Positions 11,519 to 23,063 of a stretch of DNA of 64,000 nucleotides are shown here, one piece after another (the stretch's first letter is position 1; the number at the start of each line of letters is the position of its first letter). The stretch is from assembly GCA_033297205.1 (NCBI GenBank), contig MU859157.1:1-64000 (forward strand). Direction: 5' to 3'. This stretch comes from Pseudoneurospora amorphoporcata (lineage: Eukaryota; Ascomycota; Sordariomycetes; Sordariales; Sordariaceae). The position numbers were made by a program, and so were the translations under genes. The notes under the pieces were generated by a model. It did no database searches and was not told the origin of the DNA. It saw nothing but the letters and a program-made list of their open reading frames with translations.

Positions 11519-13282
11519 ATGGCACTCCCAAATACCCCTCACCACACGATGCCTATCTTCGAGAGACAGAACTTCCGAATCGCCCGGTCAGAGAGCGACA
11601 AAGACTGTCCCACAGTATCTGTAGGGCCGGAAATCATCATTACCGACTGGTTGCTAGTCAGCGTGTCGGCCTTGTTCTTCGGCCTCCGCATTTACAGCAA
11701 GCTTCTGCGGAAAACATCTCTGTGGTGGGACGACCACGTTCTCGTTGTCGCTTGGGTAAGCTCTCTAAACGCCTCTTTCACTTGCACGCTCTATGCCTGG
11801 TACACTTGAAGGTCTTCCTCTCCTCTAACCTCATTTCCACGACACGTAGCTTTGCCTCATCCTGGATGCCATCGTCAACACCATCAACATCCGTCTTGGC
11901 TTCGGGAAACACGTCTGTAACATACAAAAGGACCACCTCCAGCATATCTACACTCTCACGCGCCTCTCCACCACGGCAATGATGCTGGGCGCCGTCTGGA
12001 GCAAGACTTCATTTGGCCTCACCGTTCTACGCCTTACAAGGAACAGACCAAAGGTTAGGACACTGGTGCAGATCATCATCGCAACTATGAACTCGTTCAT
12101 AATCTTCAACGTGATAGCGGTATGGGTACAATGCGGAGTTGGCGCGAGTGGGAAAGTAGACGACGAAACGTACTGCTTGAGCAAGAATTTCACAACTTCT
12201 TCGATGATGTTCGCTGGAAGTGAGTACCTATAAAGCCCCCTACAAGGTGGTGACCAGACAGACGTTCTTGGTTCCGTCATGCTAACCCCTTTGTTATGCA
12301 GTATACTCGGGCTTGATGGACATCGTGCTTGCGATCCTGCCCTGGTGTCTGATATGGGACCTGCACATGCAACGAAAGGAGAAGATTGGAATCGGCATTG
12401 CCATGAGCATGGGTCTCTTGTAAGCCAAATGAATTCGCAACCCACCCGCCGGACGATGCCAGTTCCAAATCTAACGCAGTGTCTCTCCTCCGCCGGCAGT
12501 GCAGCATGCACAGCGTTCGTCAAATGCTCCATGATTCCGGGTATGGAAGACGGCGACTTCTCTTGTAAGTAGTGGCTCTTTTACTCAAACCCAGCAGTCC
12601 CGTCAAATACCTCTCTCCCCTCCCCTTCCGCCATTAGTTTTACACTTTTATACTCATACGTCTCCTGCCTGAATATTTAGTCCACGGGTATAGACTCGTC
12701 ATCTGGGGCGCCGCCGAAGTAGCCGCAACAATCGGCGCAGCCTCCATCCCACAAATCCGCGTATTAGCCCGCGAGGTCGTAATAATTACGCATCGGAGAC
12801 ACGAAGGAACCAACGAGCAACAACAGCCGCACCATATGATCCAACTAAAGCACACCAAAACAAGTCATATGATACAGATGAATGACACCAAAACCAGCCA
12901 TGGCTCAGATTCTGCATCCGGGCCCGGTTGTGCTGGTCCGGTTAATGCCCCGGCGGCAGTGAAACTCCAGCCACGGCCACCAACGACATTGACAACCGCT
13001 CAAGTGACGTCCCCCGGATACGGATCCACATCGACGGCCGCCACGACTGATAATGATCGTTCACCAAACTCGAGAATTAGCAGCTATACGGGGTTGCTTT
13101 ATGGGGTCCTTGGAGGAGTCAAACGGATGCAGAGCAGGAGAAAGTATCCCGAGCGGGATGGACATTATCTACATGCCAATAATACTCCTCAGGAAGGGAT
13201 ATGGCAGACCCAGGAGGTTAGTGTCCAGGTACATGATAGAGAGGTGGACCCACGCCAACTAGAAGTGGGCCTGGCGGTTTAA
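11519..13282 (+). CDS. Fung_rhodopsin (PTH11-like) integral membrane protein
   Basis: Five exons: 11519-11755, 11850-12219, 12302-12419, 12500-12564 and 12681-13282, all with GT...AG introns of 80-116 bp; 463 aa. The protein has about seven hydrophobic segments. Family landmarks are SLWWDDHVLVVAW after the second helix, the IRLGFGKH loop, FNVIAVWVQC, and YSGLMDIVLAILPW...IGIAMSMGLFAACTAFVKC, as in the fungal rhodopsin-domain family (PF20684) that includes many orphan receptor-like proteins. Retinal-binding residues are not evident. The C-terminal ~150 residues are a polar, Thr/Ser/Gln-rich cytoplasmic tail. Function is unknown; some relatives are surface sensors. Confidence 0.82.
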
Positions 13283-14080
13283 GTCTAGGGACTACATTCT
13301 AGCAAGCTGCGAGATCGGATGTTCAGCAATAAAGAGGGAAATGATTTGACTTTGGGTTATAGCCACCAACCAAAACAAGAGTACTGGAAACATTTCATTC
13401 TCTCTGGCCTCTCGAGTTTTTCAAGAAGCATCGGACGTCAAATCCATCGTTGCTTTGAAGTTACAGCAATAATCAATGCCACGCACCGTTCCAGACCGAC
13501 CAGCGATGATATTTCTCTCAGACGGAATGGGTTCGGGAATATGACAACCCGATCTTACAGGCCCCCAACCTGGAGATCGTTCTTCCACGGTGCCACACCT
13601 TGCCAATAATACCACCTTCTCACAGCAGCAAAGCCGCTAACGAGACGCAGGAACAGACGCTATAGGCCAATGTTATTGTGTCACAACAACACGTTGTGGA
13701 GGTCGTGATGCATCCCACCTTTGTAAGTGGAAGGCTCTGACGACATTTTAGCGCAGCTTGAGCTGTGATCAGAACAATAAATAGGAAGCTGAAAGAGCAC
13801 CTCGTGGTGGGTTTCTACCCCACAGCCAAGCTCTATCGCGGATCAATCGTCATGAGTGGCAAGGTCTTGGACGGTAGTACAGGTCTGAAGTGGAAGGTCA
13901 ATAAATCATGGGTTAGACACTATTGACGAATGGCTTTGGCTAGAAAATTTTTAAATATATATATATAAAACAGGTATAAAGACTGCCGGCCGCCATGACG
14001 AGTAGGACATCCAGGCCCTGTTGAATGTCATCAAGAGGCGTCAACTTTTTTTGCTGTCTTTTGAAGCTCATCAACCAAAC
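13283..14080. other. Intergenic with AT-rich promoter box
   Basis: No gene is recognised. The end of this interval holds an alternating AT stretch and TATAAAA (13964-13970), about 117 bp before the ATG of the secreted protein, which probably is its core promoter. Confidence 0.6.
13964..13970 (+). promoter_or_regulatory. TATA box upstream of secreted protein gene
   Basis: TATAAAA embedded in an alternating AT tract lies 117 bp 5' of the ATG at 14081, at a typical core-promoter distance. Inferred from position and motif only. Confidence 0.4.
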
Positions 14081-14778
14081 ATGAGGTTGACATCAGCAAT
14101 CTTCGCTCTGGCTGCGGCCACTCTTTCACTTGCTTCAGACCCCAGCGACTGCTCAACCACGTCAAAGGAAAAGACAGGCTCAGACTTTCAGCTCACTGAG
14201 CAAGCGGACAACGCCAACGTCGTCTCTCTCTCCAAGATCTTCACCGCGGCCGGCAAGAAGGTTTCGGTCGCCGACGTCTTCAATGATGGCAACCACCAGA
14301 TGACCACCGACTCCTCCGGGCGCAAGCTCTGGCAGCATACTTCGGACTTCAACGACGAGGACACCACCAAGTGGGTGCCTCAGGGTATTACCTCGACGGC
14401 CGATGCGCTTGACGTGGGCACATACGAGGGTATCAATGGCTGGATCGTGAGCTGGCATCGTGATGATGATAAAAGCGTGAGAGTCACGTTTGTAAATCGT
14501 GCCGATGATACATACCGCCATGCACTGCTCGTATACCCGCATGCATCTGACGACTTCAGGGAGGTGCCGGTGCATGCAGGCGGTATCATGTGGTATGGAA
14601 ACACTTTGTGGGTCGTGGACACGTATAACGGCATCAGAGTCTTTGACTTGACCAACATCTGGCAAGTCGGGAATGGCGATAATGTTGGCAAGGTCTCCAG
14701 CGGTGTCTACTCGGCTGCTGGCTACAAATATGTGATTCCTCAAATCAGGTCAGTGTCTCCCATCATATGTGGTTTTTT

Positions 14779-14812
<34 letters not shown>

Positions 14813-15317
14813 CCCTCGCTCCCGCACTGACCTTCGCAACTTCATATCATGCAGATGGTACAAGTGGTCTTCCTCCTTTGAGTTCCGCCACTCCTACATG
14901 GCCCTGGACCGCACCACCACCCCCGACAGTCTCATCGTCGGCGAGTACCAAACCTCAACCTCAGACCCCATCCGTCTGGTCCGGTATGAGCTCGACTACA
15001 CCACCCGCCGGCTCAAGACCGACAGCAGCGGCGTTTCCAAGGCCATCTGGGCCTACTGCGTCAACATTGAGCGCATGCAGGGCGCCGTGTCGGCGAACGG
15101 CAAGTTCTACCTCTCGCGAAGCAACGGCGCATCGAAGGGCGATCTCTGGGCATGGGTTCCCGGCGGCGCCGCAAAGCAGAATTCCGGCTTCTACCCCAGG
15201 AGCCCCGAGGATCTGAGCTACGACCAGAGAAATGGTGGGCGTCTATATACCGTGACGGAGGCGGAAGGCGTGAGGTATATCATCAACTCGGCGGTTAGCA
15301 GTGTCAGCTTCTCTTAG
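14081..15317 (+). CDS. Secreted protein of unknown function, possible beta-propeller
   Basis: Exons 14081-14748 and 14855-15317; 376 aa. The frame is open 60 nt further upstream, but MRLTSAIFALAAATLSLAS is a clear signal peptide, so the ATG at 14081 is chosen. The intron (GTCAGT...ATGCAG) is 106 bp and contains a 32-T run. The mature protein has repeated Trp/Tyr-rich strands (WVPQGIT, GWIVSWHR, GIMWYGNTLWVVDTYNGIRVFDL, SYMALD, KFYLSRS, LYTVTEAEGVRYI), reminiscent of a beta-propeller. I cannot assign an enzyme or binding function. Similar proteins are annotated simply as secreted proteins in fungi and some actinobacteria, which is a recollection rather than a search result. Confidence 0.75.
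14781..14812 (+). repeat. 32-nt poly-T inside intron
   Basis: Thymine homopolymer located between donor and acceptor of the single intron of the secreted protein gene. It may act as an extended polypyrimidine stretch or be slippage-derived. Confidence 0.85.
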
Positions 15318-15696
15318 TTCAGTCCACGGGAGTCCGGGACAGAGTCCGATAAGGTGGGAGTTAAGGGACAGGGATCGACCGCCCTGTGAGGCACAGCTGG
15401 CGGTTGCGTCTAGGAGAGCGACTAAGAATCCTTGGTCACTTGGATGGCGCTCTTGACAACTCAAAGCGAGCCAACATGATTGACAATTTGTTGCCCAAGA
15501 TGCAGATGGAGTAAGCACTAAATCGGCCGTGCCTGCCCCATCTCACAGGGAGGCAGGTACTTCTGATGAGGTGGCTGACGGATTAATAAAGTCTGTTCTT
15601 TCCCAACATCTTTTTGTGTGTTCAGACACTCTGCAACTACCTACTAGGTACCTATCTGATGGTTTGGCAAGTGCGAACCATCACTTCTTCCTATCA
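15318..15696. other. Short intergenic region
   Basis: Separates the secreted protein gene from the broken P450. The P450 frame is open from 15529, but the membrane-anchor start at 15697 fits better, so 15529-15696 is treated as 5' UTR. Confidence 0.55.
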
Positions 15697-17474
15697 ATGG
15701 CACCCTTGAACGGCCTTCTCCCAGAACCCTCGAGTTGGGCAGGCATTGGTCTGCTCTCTCTGGGGTTTGTTGCCCTCCTCTACGTGGTTGAGAAAAAATT
15801 CTTCGCGCAATGTCTTCCTAAGGGCGTCCCTTTCATCCGAGAGCCGCTGGTAGCTACTCGCTTCAGTCTAAAGACACGATGGGCTTATATCACAGACTGC
15901 GCCAACCTGCACAAGGAGGCCTATGAAAATGTGAGTTGATGCACATTCCTCAACCATTCCATATTAACTGGTACATCTACGTATCTCTGACTCCTCACAG
16001 TACTTGGATAAAGGCTAGGCCATCATCATTCCCGGAGTGGGCTTTCGCAATGAGCTCATCCTGCCACCGAGCTCCTACAAATGGATCAATACATATGCCG
16101 ATGATCGCTTGAGCGCTTCCCATGCATTTGCCGAATATGACCAAATTGCCCACTCGCTGGGCAATGACGTGTTTATTAAGGACCCATGGCAGGGGACGAC
16201 TGTCAAGAATGACCTCAATCCCTCCTTGGACAACCTCATGGACGCTCTGAACGATGAAGTGGGCGTCGCCTTTGACGCCTACCTTGATTCCACTCCTGGG
16301 GAATGGGTTGAGGGGAACATTATGGATGTTATGAAAAGAGTCATCGCCCAAGCAGACAGCCGCTTTACCGTTGGTCTTCCTTTGTGTAAGTTATCCTTGT
16401 CATTCTTGCAAATAGAAATCTCAATTGCAATCTTGTCTACAATCGTGCAGTTGCGCTCACAATGTATCTTCTCCCAAGGCCGCAACCAAGAGTACCTGCA
16501 AACCTCCGTGGACATAAACGAGCAGTTCATTACCACCGCCGGCACCGGTCTCGCATCCCCAGGCGTCCTCCGCCCTTCACCACCCGTCTCGCCGCCATTG
16601 GTCTCCGGTGGAACATTCGGAAACTCGGCAAGGTCCTCCGCCCCATCTACGACCAACGCCTCGAATACCTCAAACGTCCGCGCACAGATGCCGACCCAAA
16701 CGAGCCACGCGATCACTTCCAGATCATGCTCCGCTATGTCCAACGCGAGCGGCCGCACGAGTTTGGCAACTTTTGGAACATCACCACGCGTGTCGCCACC
16801 GCCAACTTCGGGTCGATGCACCAGTCCGCCTTCATGATGACAAACCTGATCCTCAACATCCTCAGCTCCGACAAAGAGTTCAACACTGTCTGTGTGCTTC
16901 GCGAGGAGCTCGAGCGCGTAGCCCACTCGGACGGAAACCCGGGCACGTGGACCAAGGCCAAGATGGCCAATATTGTCCGCGGCGACAGCATGCAGCGCGA
17001 GACGCTGCGGCTGAACACCTTCGGTGGGCGCGTCGGCGCGTCCTGTTCCGCAAGGCGTTGATGGACGGCATCGTCACGGATACCGGGATTGAAATACCAA
17101 AGGGTTGCACGTCCTCGGTGCTGAGCTACGCGCCGCAGACCAGCGAAAGCAAGTACGAGCAGGCAATCAAGTTTGACCCGTTCCGGTTCTCGAGGATCAG
17201 GGAACAGCAGGTGGGCAAGGAAGGGGGCCCGCCGCTTACGTTTGTGTCAACTTCGTTGGATTATTTGCCGTTTAGCAATGGCAGGCATGCTTGCCCGGGA
17301 AGGTTTTTGATCGACTTTGAGATCAAGATGGCTATGGCTAATTTGTTTGGGAATTACGATGTTGAGCTGCCGACTGAGTACAAGGGGGAGAGACCGCCTA
17401 CGGTTTGGTTAACTGAGGCGCAGTTTCCGCCGATGGATGCGAGGATGAGGGTGAGAAGAAGGGAGAAGGTTTGA
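15697..17474 (+). pseudogene. Broken cytochrome P450 (CYP68 / ent-kaurene oxidase-like)
   Basis: The reconstructed order is exon 1 15697-15930 (membrane anchor MAPLNGLLPEP...), exon 2 16001-16385 and exon 3 from 16479. Three lesions interrupt it. An in-frame TAG at 16016-16018 follows LDKG. A one-base deletion at about 16573-16576 stops the frame after GVLRP, where an extra C would restore FTTRLAAIG. An insertion of about 8 nt at 17028-17042, where GCGCGTC is directly repeated, follows FGGR. Conserved parts survive: ETLR (ExxR, K-helix) and FSNGRHACPG (heme-Cys loop). The tail (PTEYKGERPPTVWLTEAQFPP) resembles fungal ent-kaurene oxidase-like P450s. Substrate unknown. It cannot make a full-length enzyme unless all three lesions are sequence errors. 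Confidence 0.85.
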
Positions 17475-18572
17475 GTATGGCATTTGAGAAGAGTACGTCG
17501 TCTAGAATAACATGTTGGAAAAAGAGATTGTGTTTGACAATACCCGTTAGTTGTATATCATATGAGAAGGGAAGGATGAATGTGGGGCCGTGGGCAGTCT
17601 ATGTTCTTGTGCTGGGCAACACGGTTGCATATATTTAGCGTTGAAGGCGCCAAAGTGACATATGTCAGCTTTGGCCATTTAATTGCAGAAGCAAAATCAC
17701 TGAAAATATCTCCATATAAAATCTCTAGAAGGCACTACGAGTGAGCCCAATGTTGCTGGTGAGTGTCTTTAGGAGGGAGGTGTCGGGTGCGTTGGGGGTC
17801 GGTCGGTGCGGGGAGTGCTACTCGAAGAAATTTGTTTACTTTCGACGTATTCCTTAGTCTAATTGCTCCTGAGATTGATAGAACAATGAACGCCACTTTC
17901 TGGGACAACGGAAAGACCAAAGGTCAAGATATGTATGGTATGTTAATTACTTTCTTCCCGCTGTTTGTTCCCAGGAGTCATCGGAACAAAGTCTTTTCGT
18001 GGGCATGAGATTCGGGAAAATTGGTTTCCGTTCGATATACACATACAAGGGACAATGAACACTACTATATTTGATACATCAAAGGAGTCCAACAACAAGT
18101 AAGGAACAGACCGAAAGCAATCCCGCAAATAAAGCCATTGATAAGTTATTAAAGAAGCTCTGCATTGACTTTTTCTGCATGGTTGAAGACGGGAGTGTCA
18201 TCTTATTCTTCTATTTCCACCAGTGTTTGACGCAGTGTTGAAACTAGATCATCGCAACAAAAGGACACTGCGGGAAATAAAACAGTAAAAAAGGGGATGA
18301 AAGGTTAAAAGGGTCTCCATTCATATATAAATATATATATATATACTCGGCTATTTAACCTCTCAGACGGGAGATAGTCAGCTAAAGGTATAATAAATCT
18401 ACAAATCTTCCAACCTGACTCTCGATTGTAAGGTAGATATCAATTCTTATTAACGCAATTTTCCACCCCGGGCACTGTACATCAAACCACCACCTTCAGT
18501 CTAAGCAGTACCAGTAATCAACCATTGCTCCTTTTCTCACATCAAACAACAACAAAAACACCACCACCCAGC
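17475..18572. other. Intergenic region, AT-rich near 18325-18350
   Basis: No gene recognised in 1.1 kb. An alternating AT tract at about 18325-18350 lies ~230 bp before the small Cys-rich gene and may belong to its promoter. Confidence 0.55.
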
Positions 18573-18755
18573 ATGTGCACCTTCGGATTCTCCCACATGG
18601 AATGTGGGTGCAAAGTGCCAATCGAAGGTACCGGAAAACAGTGCGACTATGTTAGATCCAGGGGCAAGTACACGTACTGCGAGGAATTCATGTGGGTTGA
18701 GAACCGTCCAAAGTCAAAGAGTTCTCCCTATCTCTGCGCTAAGCACTTCCGTTAG
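18573..18755 (+). CDS. Small cysteine-rich protein, 60 aa
   Basis: Intronless frame beginning MCTFGFSHMECGCKVP, with six cysteines and a C-terminal CAKHF. The frame extends to 18525, but the preceding MLLFSHQTTTKTPPPS looks like translated leader, and the start at 18573 follows a C/A-rich leader typical of fungal 5' UTRs. The CxC pair, later cysteines and Cys/His pair suggest a small metal-binding fold. No signal peptide is evident, so it would be intracellular. Short proteins starting MC with a CGC motif are common orphans in Sordariomycetes; no function is known to me. Confidence 0.55.
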   Translation: MCTFGFSHMECGCKVPIEGTGKQCDYVRSRGKYTYCEEFMWVENRPKSKSSPYLCAKHFR

Positions 18756-18966
18756 AAGGTTGCATGAGGTGCCTCGCCGGTCAGAGGTCCCTGGTAGACT
18801 TTGAGGTGTAATAGAATCGTTGAGCGCTTCTTGATTGATACGTACGAGTTGAATACATACCTTAATAGCGGTCCAGTGTTGTCTTTGTTCGTGAATGTGA
18901 GCTGAAAATAGTCCCTCTTTCATCGCCGTCTTTTCCATGCCCGGCCATTGGGATCATGCCATCATG

Positions 18967-21256
18967 TTATCCCTCCCTACCCACATCCCTCAACTCAATC
19001 TCCCCATACATCCCCTGCCGCAAAGTAACCTTGATCCCCCTCGCTGCTTGATTTTTCAATCCCACTCTTTCCGCTTGACAAATCTTCGCCTTGCTCTCCT
19101 GGTCAAGCCCATGTGCAATCGCCGCCAAAGCATCTTCCTTCCATGCCTCCATGCCATTCCTGCGTGTTTGCCAAATCGTGAGCCCAAGGTAAAGCGCACT
19201 CGCCACCATGACCGCCACAGGAACGGTGACAAAAGGCCAGCGGATGCGGAAACGGAATACCCATTTTGTCGTGGAGCTCTCTGTTATCCATACCCCTTCG
19301 TTCTCGCGGATCCAGGCTGTCATGCTTCGGGCGACGTTGTCGAAGGTGGTGCGGAGGTTGCTGGATTTGGCGATAGCTCCGGCGACGGGGTTGCCATTAC
19401 CAGCATCGGCTGTGGCCGGATACATCAGTGGCTCGGGGGCAAGGACCTGAGTGAACCAGTCAATTGTGGAGGCTAGGGTTATTTGGGTGATGTTGAAGTA
19501 GGGGAGGTGGTTAGATACCGCAGTGACACTAGGGTCATGGTCCCGGGGGTCGAGATTGGGGTGTGTAGCCAGGAGTAAATCAGAACGTGGAAAATCCCAT
19601 AGCTTTCCATGTGGCTCTGAGCCAACTGGACTGCGTAGTGTGTTGTTGAAGGGATACATCCAATTTTCTCTTTGTTCCTTTGTGGGGATGTTGTTTCCCA
19701 GAACATCGTCTCGGGGCATTAGCGACGGATGTGCCCACGAGTCCCACGAGTCAAGGATAGATTCATGGAGTATTCCCTTGCTGACGCTCGCCTCGTATCG
19801 GTTGACGCAGAAGGATAACCCGCATTCTATGGCGAGTGGAAACGTTGTATTCCAGGGCGAGAGGTTGTTGACAAATTCTGGGGTTGACTGAATGATTCTG
19901 AAAACAACGAAAGTGGTACTGAAATCGGCAAAAGATATCGACTCGGACCGATTTGCTACTACTTTGACGATGGTTTGGTTTGGTGATAGACCCGTAGCCG
20001 CAGGTGGCTGACTCGTGTCTCCGTATGCTCGTCGTACGTTTCCATCCCCTGGAAGAGCTGTGCTGTATGCACTTTCTCGCTGTTTGACGCCATCAAAGTT
20101 GAGAATTTCCAAATCGTAGGAAAGTTTGTATCGTGTATATGTCGTCTCTGCCTCATATCCTTGCTCCTTGCGAATATGATCTGACACATTGATGCAACGG
20201 CTGCAAATTGCCAACGAGTCGAAAGTCTGGAAGGTACAGTTACCAGTCTCACAAGAGAAGGATGACTGGTAAGGGTCTGTCAAAGCTGAAGACCTATTGA
20301 CGAATCCATCGTAGACGGCAAGCGTCAAGCCAAAGTCCGCTGTCAGCGAACTTTCTTGGAGGACCACCGTGTCGAGTCCCATCGAGCCATTCTTACTTGT
20401 CAAAGTAATCTGCGTTCCCGTCGTTTGCTCTTCGCCTACGCAAATTCTGCTTGACGCCCGGATCTTGGCTTTCGAGCTCCCTGTGAATAAAACCTCGTCC
20501 CCAGAGGTGTCGACTATAGCTTGGACAAAGGGGTCGTATCCGAACATGACAACCGTTATTAGAGCGCCGAGAGAGGCGAGGTGTCTATCAAGAAAGTTTG
20601 TTAACTTCTGAGGAACAAGTGAATGGACTGGATGGTCCCATTATTCCCACACGAATAACACAAACTTACCGGTACTTGAGCTTCCAGAGCAGCTGTAAGC
20701 TCCCCAGAGGCCCTCGACTCGCCTCATCAAAGGTTCTAAAGACTAGAACGTTGTCTTCTCTTTGAGAGAACCAATTCCACTTTGCTTGCCCAAGACAAGG
20801 CGTAATGGCGAAGGCAAGGGATGTGCGAGAAATCTGTGCCAGTGTAGATATGATTGTGCCCAGTGAAAAGTAGAGGGGCCACGACTCCAAAGGTTTGCCG
20901 TCAAAGAAGTAGAGAATTCCAAGTGTTGATAACAGGGAGAGACAGCTGAGCGTCATTCCTGCCAGCTCCCAGAACCAGGAGGACCCCCATCGCTGCCATG
21001 GGCTATGCTGGGACAGTCGCGTGCTGCTGTGCAAAACCCTCCGAGGAATGACTTTTTGCGGTATAATACAGTCATGGTGAGCTTCGACTTGGCCAAGTGG
21101 AAGACGGTCCTGTATGGGGGATTCTGGTGACAGCGGAGTAGAGTCGGATGGTTCTTGTTCCTGGTTGACCGGTAAACAAACCGTAGAGCATGCTGATATC
21201 TCCGAGAAGGAATTTCTGCCATCGGCCAAAAATGATGTGCTGGTGTTGGCATCCAT
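18967..21256 (-). CDS. DUF3176 multi-pass membrane protein
   Basis: Exons 21256-20670 and 20584-18967 with an 85-bp intron (GTAAGT...GATAG); 734 aa. After a ~90-residue soluble Ser/Pro-rich head come hydrophobic helices (WELAGMTLSCLSLLSTLGIL; LYFSLGTIISTLAQISRTSL) and the conserved LGQAKWNWF and GPLGSLQLLWKLK motifs of DUF3176 (PF11374). A third helix follows, then a large probably extracellular domain with paired cysteines (CETGNCTF, CSRCINVS) and NxS/T sites. A last helix lies near the C-terminus (VTVPVAVMVASALYLGLTIW). Family function is unknown. Confidence 0.85.
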
Positions 21257-21799
21257 CGTGTGCAATTGGAACTGTCGCTTCTGCTAGGTTATTACTACAG
21301 AGGTCAGGAGAAGGTGCAGGCAAGATTGCGGGAAGAGGAAAGCGCAAGGAAGACCAAGAAAAGAGGAAGGTGCAGGTGCAAATGTGATTAAGGACGCAGA
21401 AGGTCGAGGCCGATCAAGTTGTAGCAGGCTACGCACACCATCTTCGGGGATGAACCGTTGTGAAAGGTGAGAACTTAGCCACGCTGATCCAGACTGTAAC
21501 AACAACCTAACTCAAAAGTGATCTACTCTGGTCTCGACTGTGCTTCATATCACTTCTGTACCCCAGCCTTGTGCTACCCAACACAACACATGAATCAAAT
21601 CGCCATAATACCCATGTTCCACAGGTCAAGCAGCAGACCAGCTCGTTAGCTGAAGGGATAGATGGTCGTGTACAGCCACAAGACATGTCACTGATGTTGG
21701 ACAATTACCGAGAACTGATGACAGTCCTCCAGGATGAACAGCATCTTGCCCGATCTGATCCGGAGCCATTCTCCCCCTAACCTCTCCAATTCCCCACGC
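21257..21799. other. Intergenic region
   Basis: About 540 bp between the DUF3176 start and the AA9 stop, with no recognisable gene. Confidence 0.6.
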
Positions 21800-22671
21800 C
21801 TAGCAACTCTCGACTGCGGGCCCCGGTGGAGTATAACTCTTGGGCACAGGATAGTAGATATTGATCATGATGCCCGGGTCTGTCGCCTGATACGCGCCCG
21901 GAAACGAAACCTGGTTCCGAGGGCTGAAGGTTCCGCTGCCTCCGCTGACCGAGATCTGCGCACACGACACGTAGCATTGGGCGCCGCCGGCGGAGCTGGC
22001 CGAGTGCAGACCGATGTGCTCGGCGCGGAGGAGGTAGTCGCCGTTATGGAGGCATTGGGGGATCTTGACGCCGATTGACTTTTGACCTATGCGTTGGGGG
22101 GGCGTTAGTTGACAAGGTCAAGAAACTTTGGCAATGGTAAAAGAAAGGAGAAAGAACAAAAGACATACCTTGAGAAGGCCAGGTGATGCTCCCTGAAATA
22201 GTCGGATAATCCTGGTAAATCTTGCTCCAAACCTTGCCCTTCCCATCACACGTCGCGGCCGTCTGACCGGCAGGAACCTTTGCAATGTAGACGGCCATGG
22301 GTCCCGGGTGAGAGATGGACGCCTTGGCGTTGTAGTTGAGAGTCTGGCCGGCGGTCACGTTGAGGATACCGGGAGCTCCTTTGCCGGCGTCGTGTTCATA
22401 GCATCGGATCGCATCGGTGCTGATGCTGGGGACTGGTCCGTTACTTTGGAAGTTGACGGTCTGGTTGTTCGGACATATTGCCAGTCGGCCGAGTTACCGA
22501 CGCTGGGGAAGGTGTCTGTTTGACAGGAAAGTCAGTTTATGGAATGGTAGAAGCAACTTGAAACATTAGAACCAAACAAACATGGAACAAATGGAGAGGA
22601 GATGGGATCAATAAAAGAATGTAAGTCGACAAAGACCAAAACAGACCTCTGTGCGTGCAACCAACGCCGAT

Positions 22672-22710
22672 AAAAAAAAAAAAAAAAAAAAAGGGGAGGG
22701 AAAAAAAAAA
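22672..22710. repeat. Poly-A tracts downstream of tRNA-Thr
   Basis: Two A runs (22672-22692 and 22701-22710), seen as T runs on the tRNA strand, lie 3' of the tRNA gene. The nearer one likely terminates RNA polymerase III. Another 18-A run is at 22968-22985, close to the AA9 exon 1 donor. Confidence 0.75.
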
Positions 22711-22731
22711 GAAAGCAAAATGAAGGCATCT

Positions 22732-22818
22732 TGCCCACAGCCAGAATCGAACTGACGACCTCATCATATCTTCATCCGTAGATACTAGTGATGCGCTCTA
22801 CCACTGAGCCATGCGGGC
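22732..22818 (-). tRNA. tRNA-Thr (AGT) with 15-nt intron
   Basis: A cloverleaf is readable on the minus strand: acceptor GCCCGCA/TGTGGGC, D-arm GCTCAGTGGTAGAGC, anticodon stem CATCA/TGATG with anticodon AGT, T-arm GTCAG-TTCGATT-CTGGC, discriminator A. Exactly 15 nt follow position 37 as an intron. A T-rich tract downstream serves as pol III terminator. The gene lies within intron 1 of the AA9 gene, on the same strand. Confidence 0.9.
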
Positions 22819-23063
22819 TTCGAGGTTTGAGTCCTCTCATGTGTCCTTATATCACTCAAAGCCCCACTGAGATATCCAGGTGATCCAGCACCACGGACTC
22901 CCCCATTTGAACTTCCTTTCATGTTGCCATTGGCCGGTCAAACGTTACATGAAAGTTGAGTAACGGTAAAAAAAAAAAAAAAAAAGAGAAAAAGTTCAGT
23001 ATACTCACAATGTCCCTCAGCAATAGCCGAGACAAGCAACGCGAGAACAATGCTCAGCTTCAT

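Larger units (their letters stand above)
21800..23063 (-). pseudogene. AA9 lytic polysaccharide monooxygenase with frameshift
   Basis: Exon 1 is 23063-23009 (signal peptide MKLSIVLALLVSAIAEG, then the copper-binding His1). Intron 1 is 23008-22516 (493 bp), exon 2 22515-22169, intron 2 22168-22087, exon 3 22086-21800. The mature start H-YTFPSVGNSADWQYVR, the second copper-ligand region SHPGP, the AQCYVSCAQ region with the axial Tyr, and the PGPAVESC ending are all AA9 hallmarks. Total exon length is 689 nt, not divisible by three. The frame breaks between WQYVR and QTVNFQSNGPV at about 22461-22475, consistent with one base missing or 2/5 extra. AA9 enzymes oxidatively cleave cellulose outside the cell. 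Either a recent pseudogene or a sequence error. A tRNA-Thr gene sits inside intron 1. Confidence 0.85.

Noticed and set aside
16386..16450. GTGCAG before 16451 as the P450 second acceptor
   Set aside because: It shifts the reading frame; the AAG acceptor before 16479 gives the expected GLPLCRNQEYL sequence.
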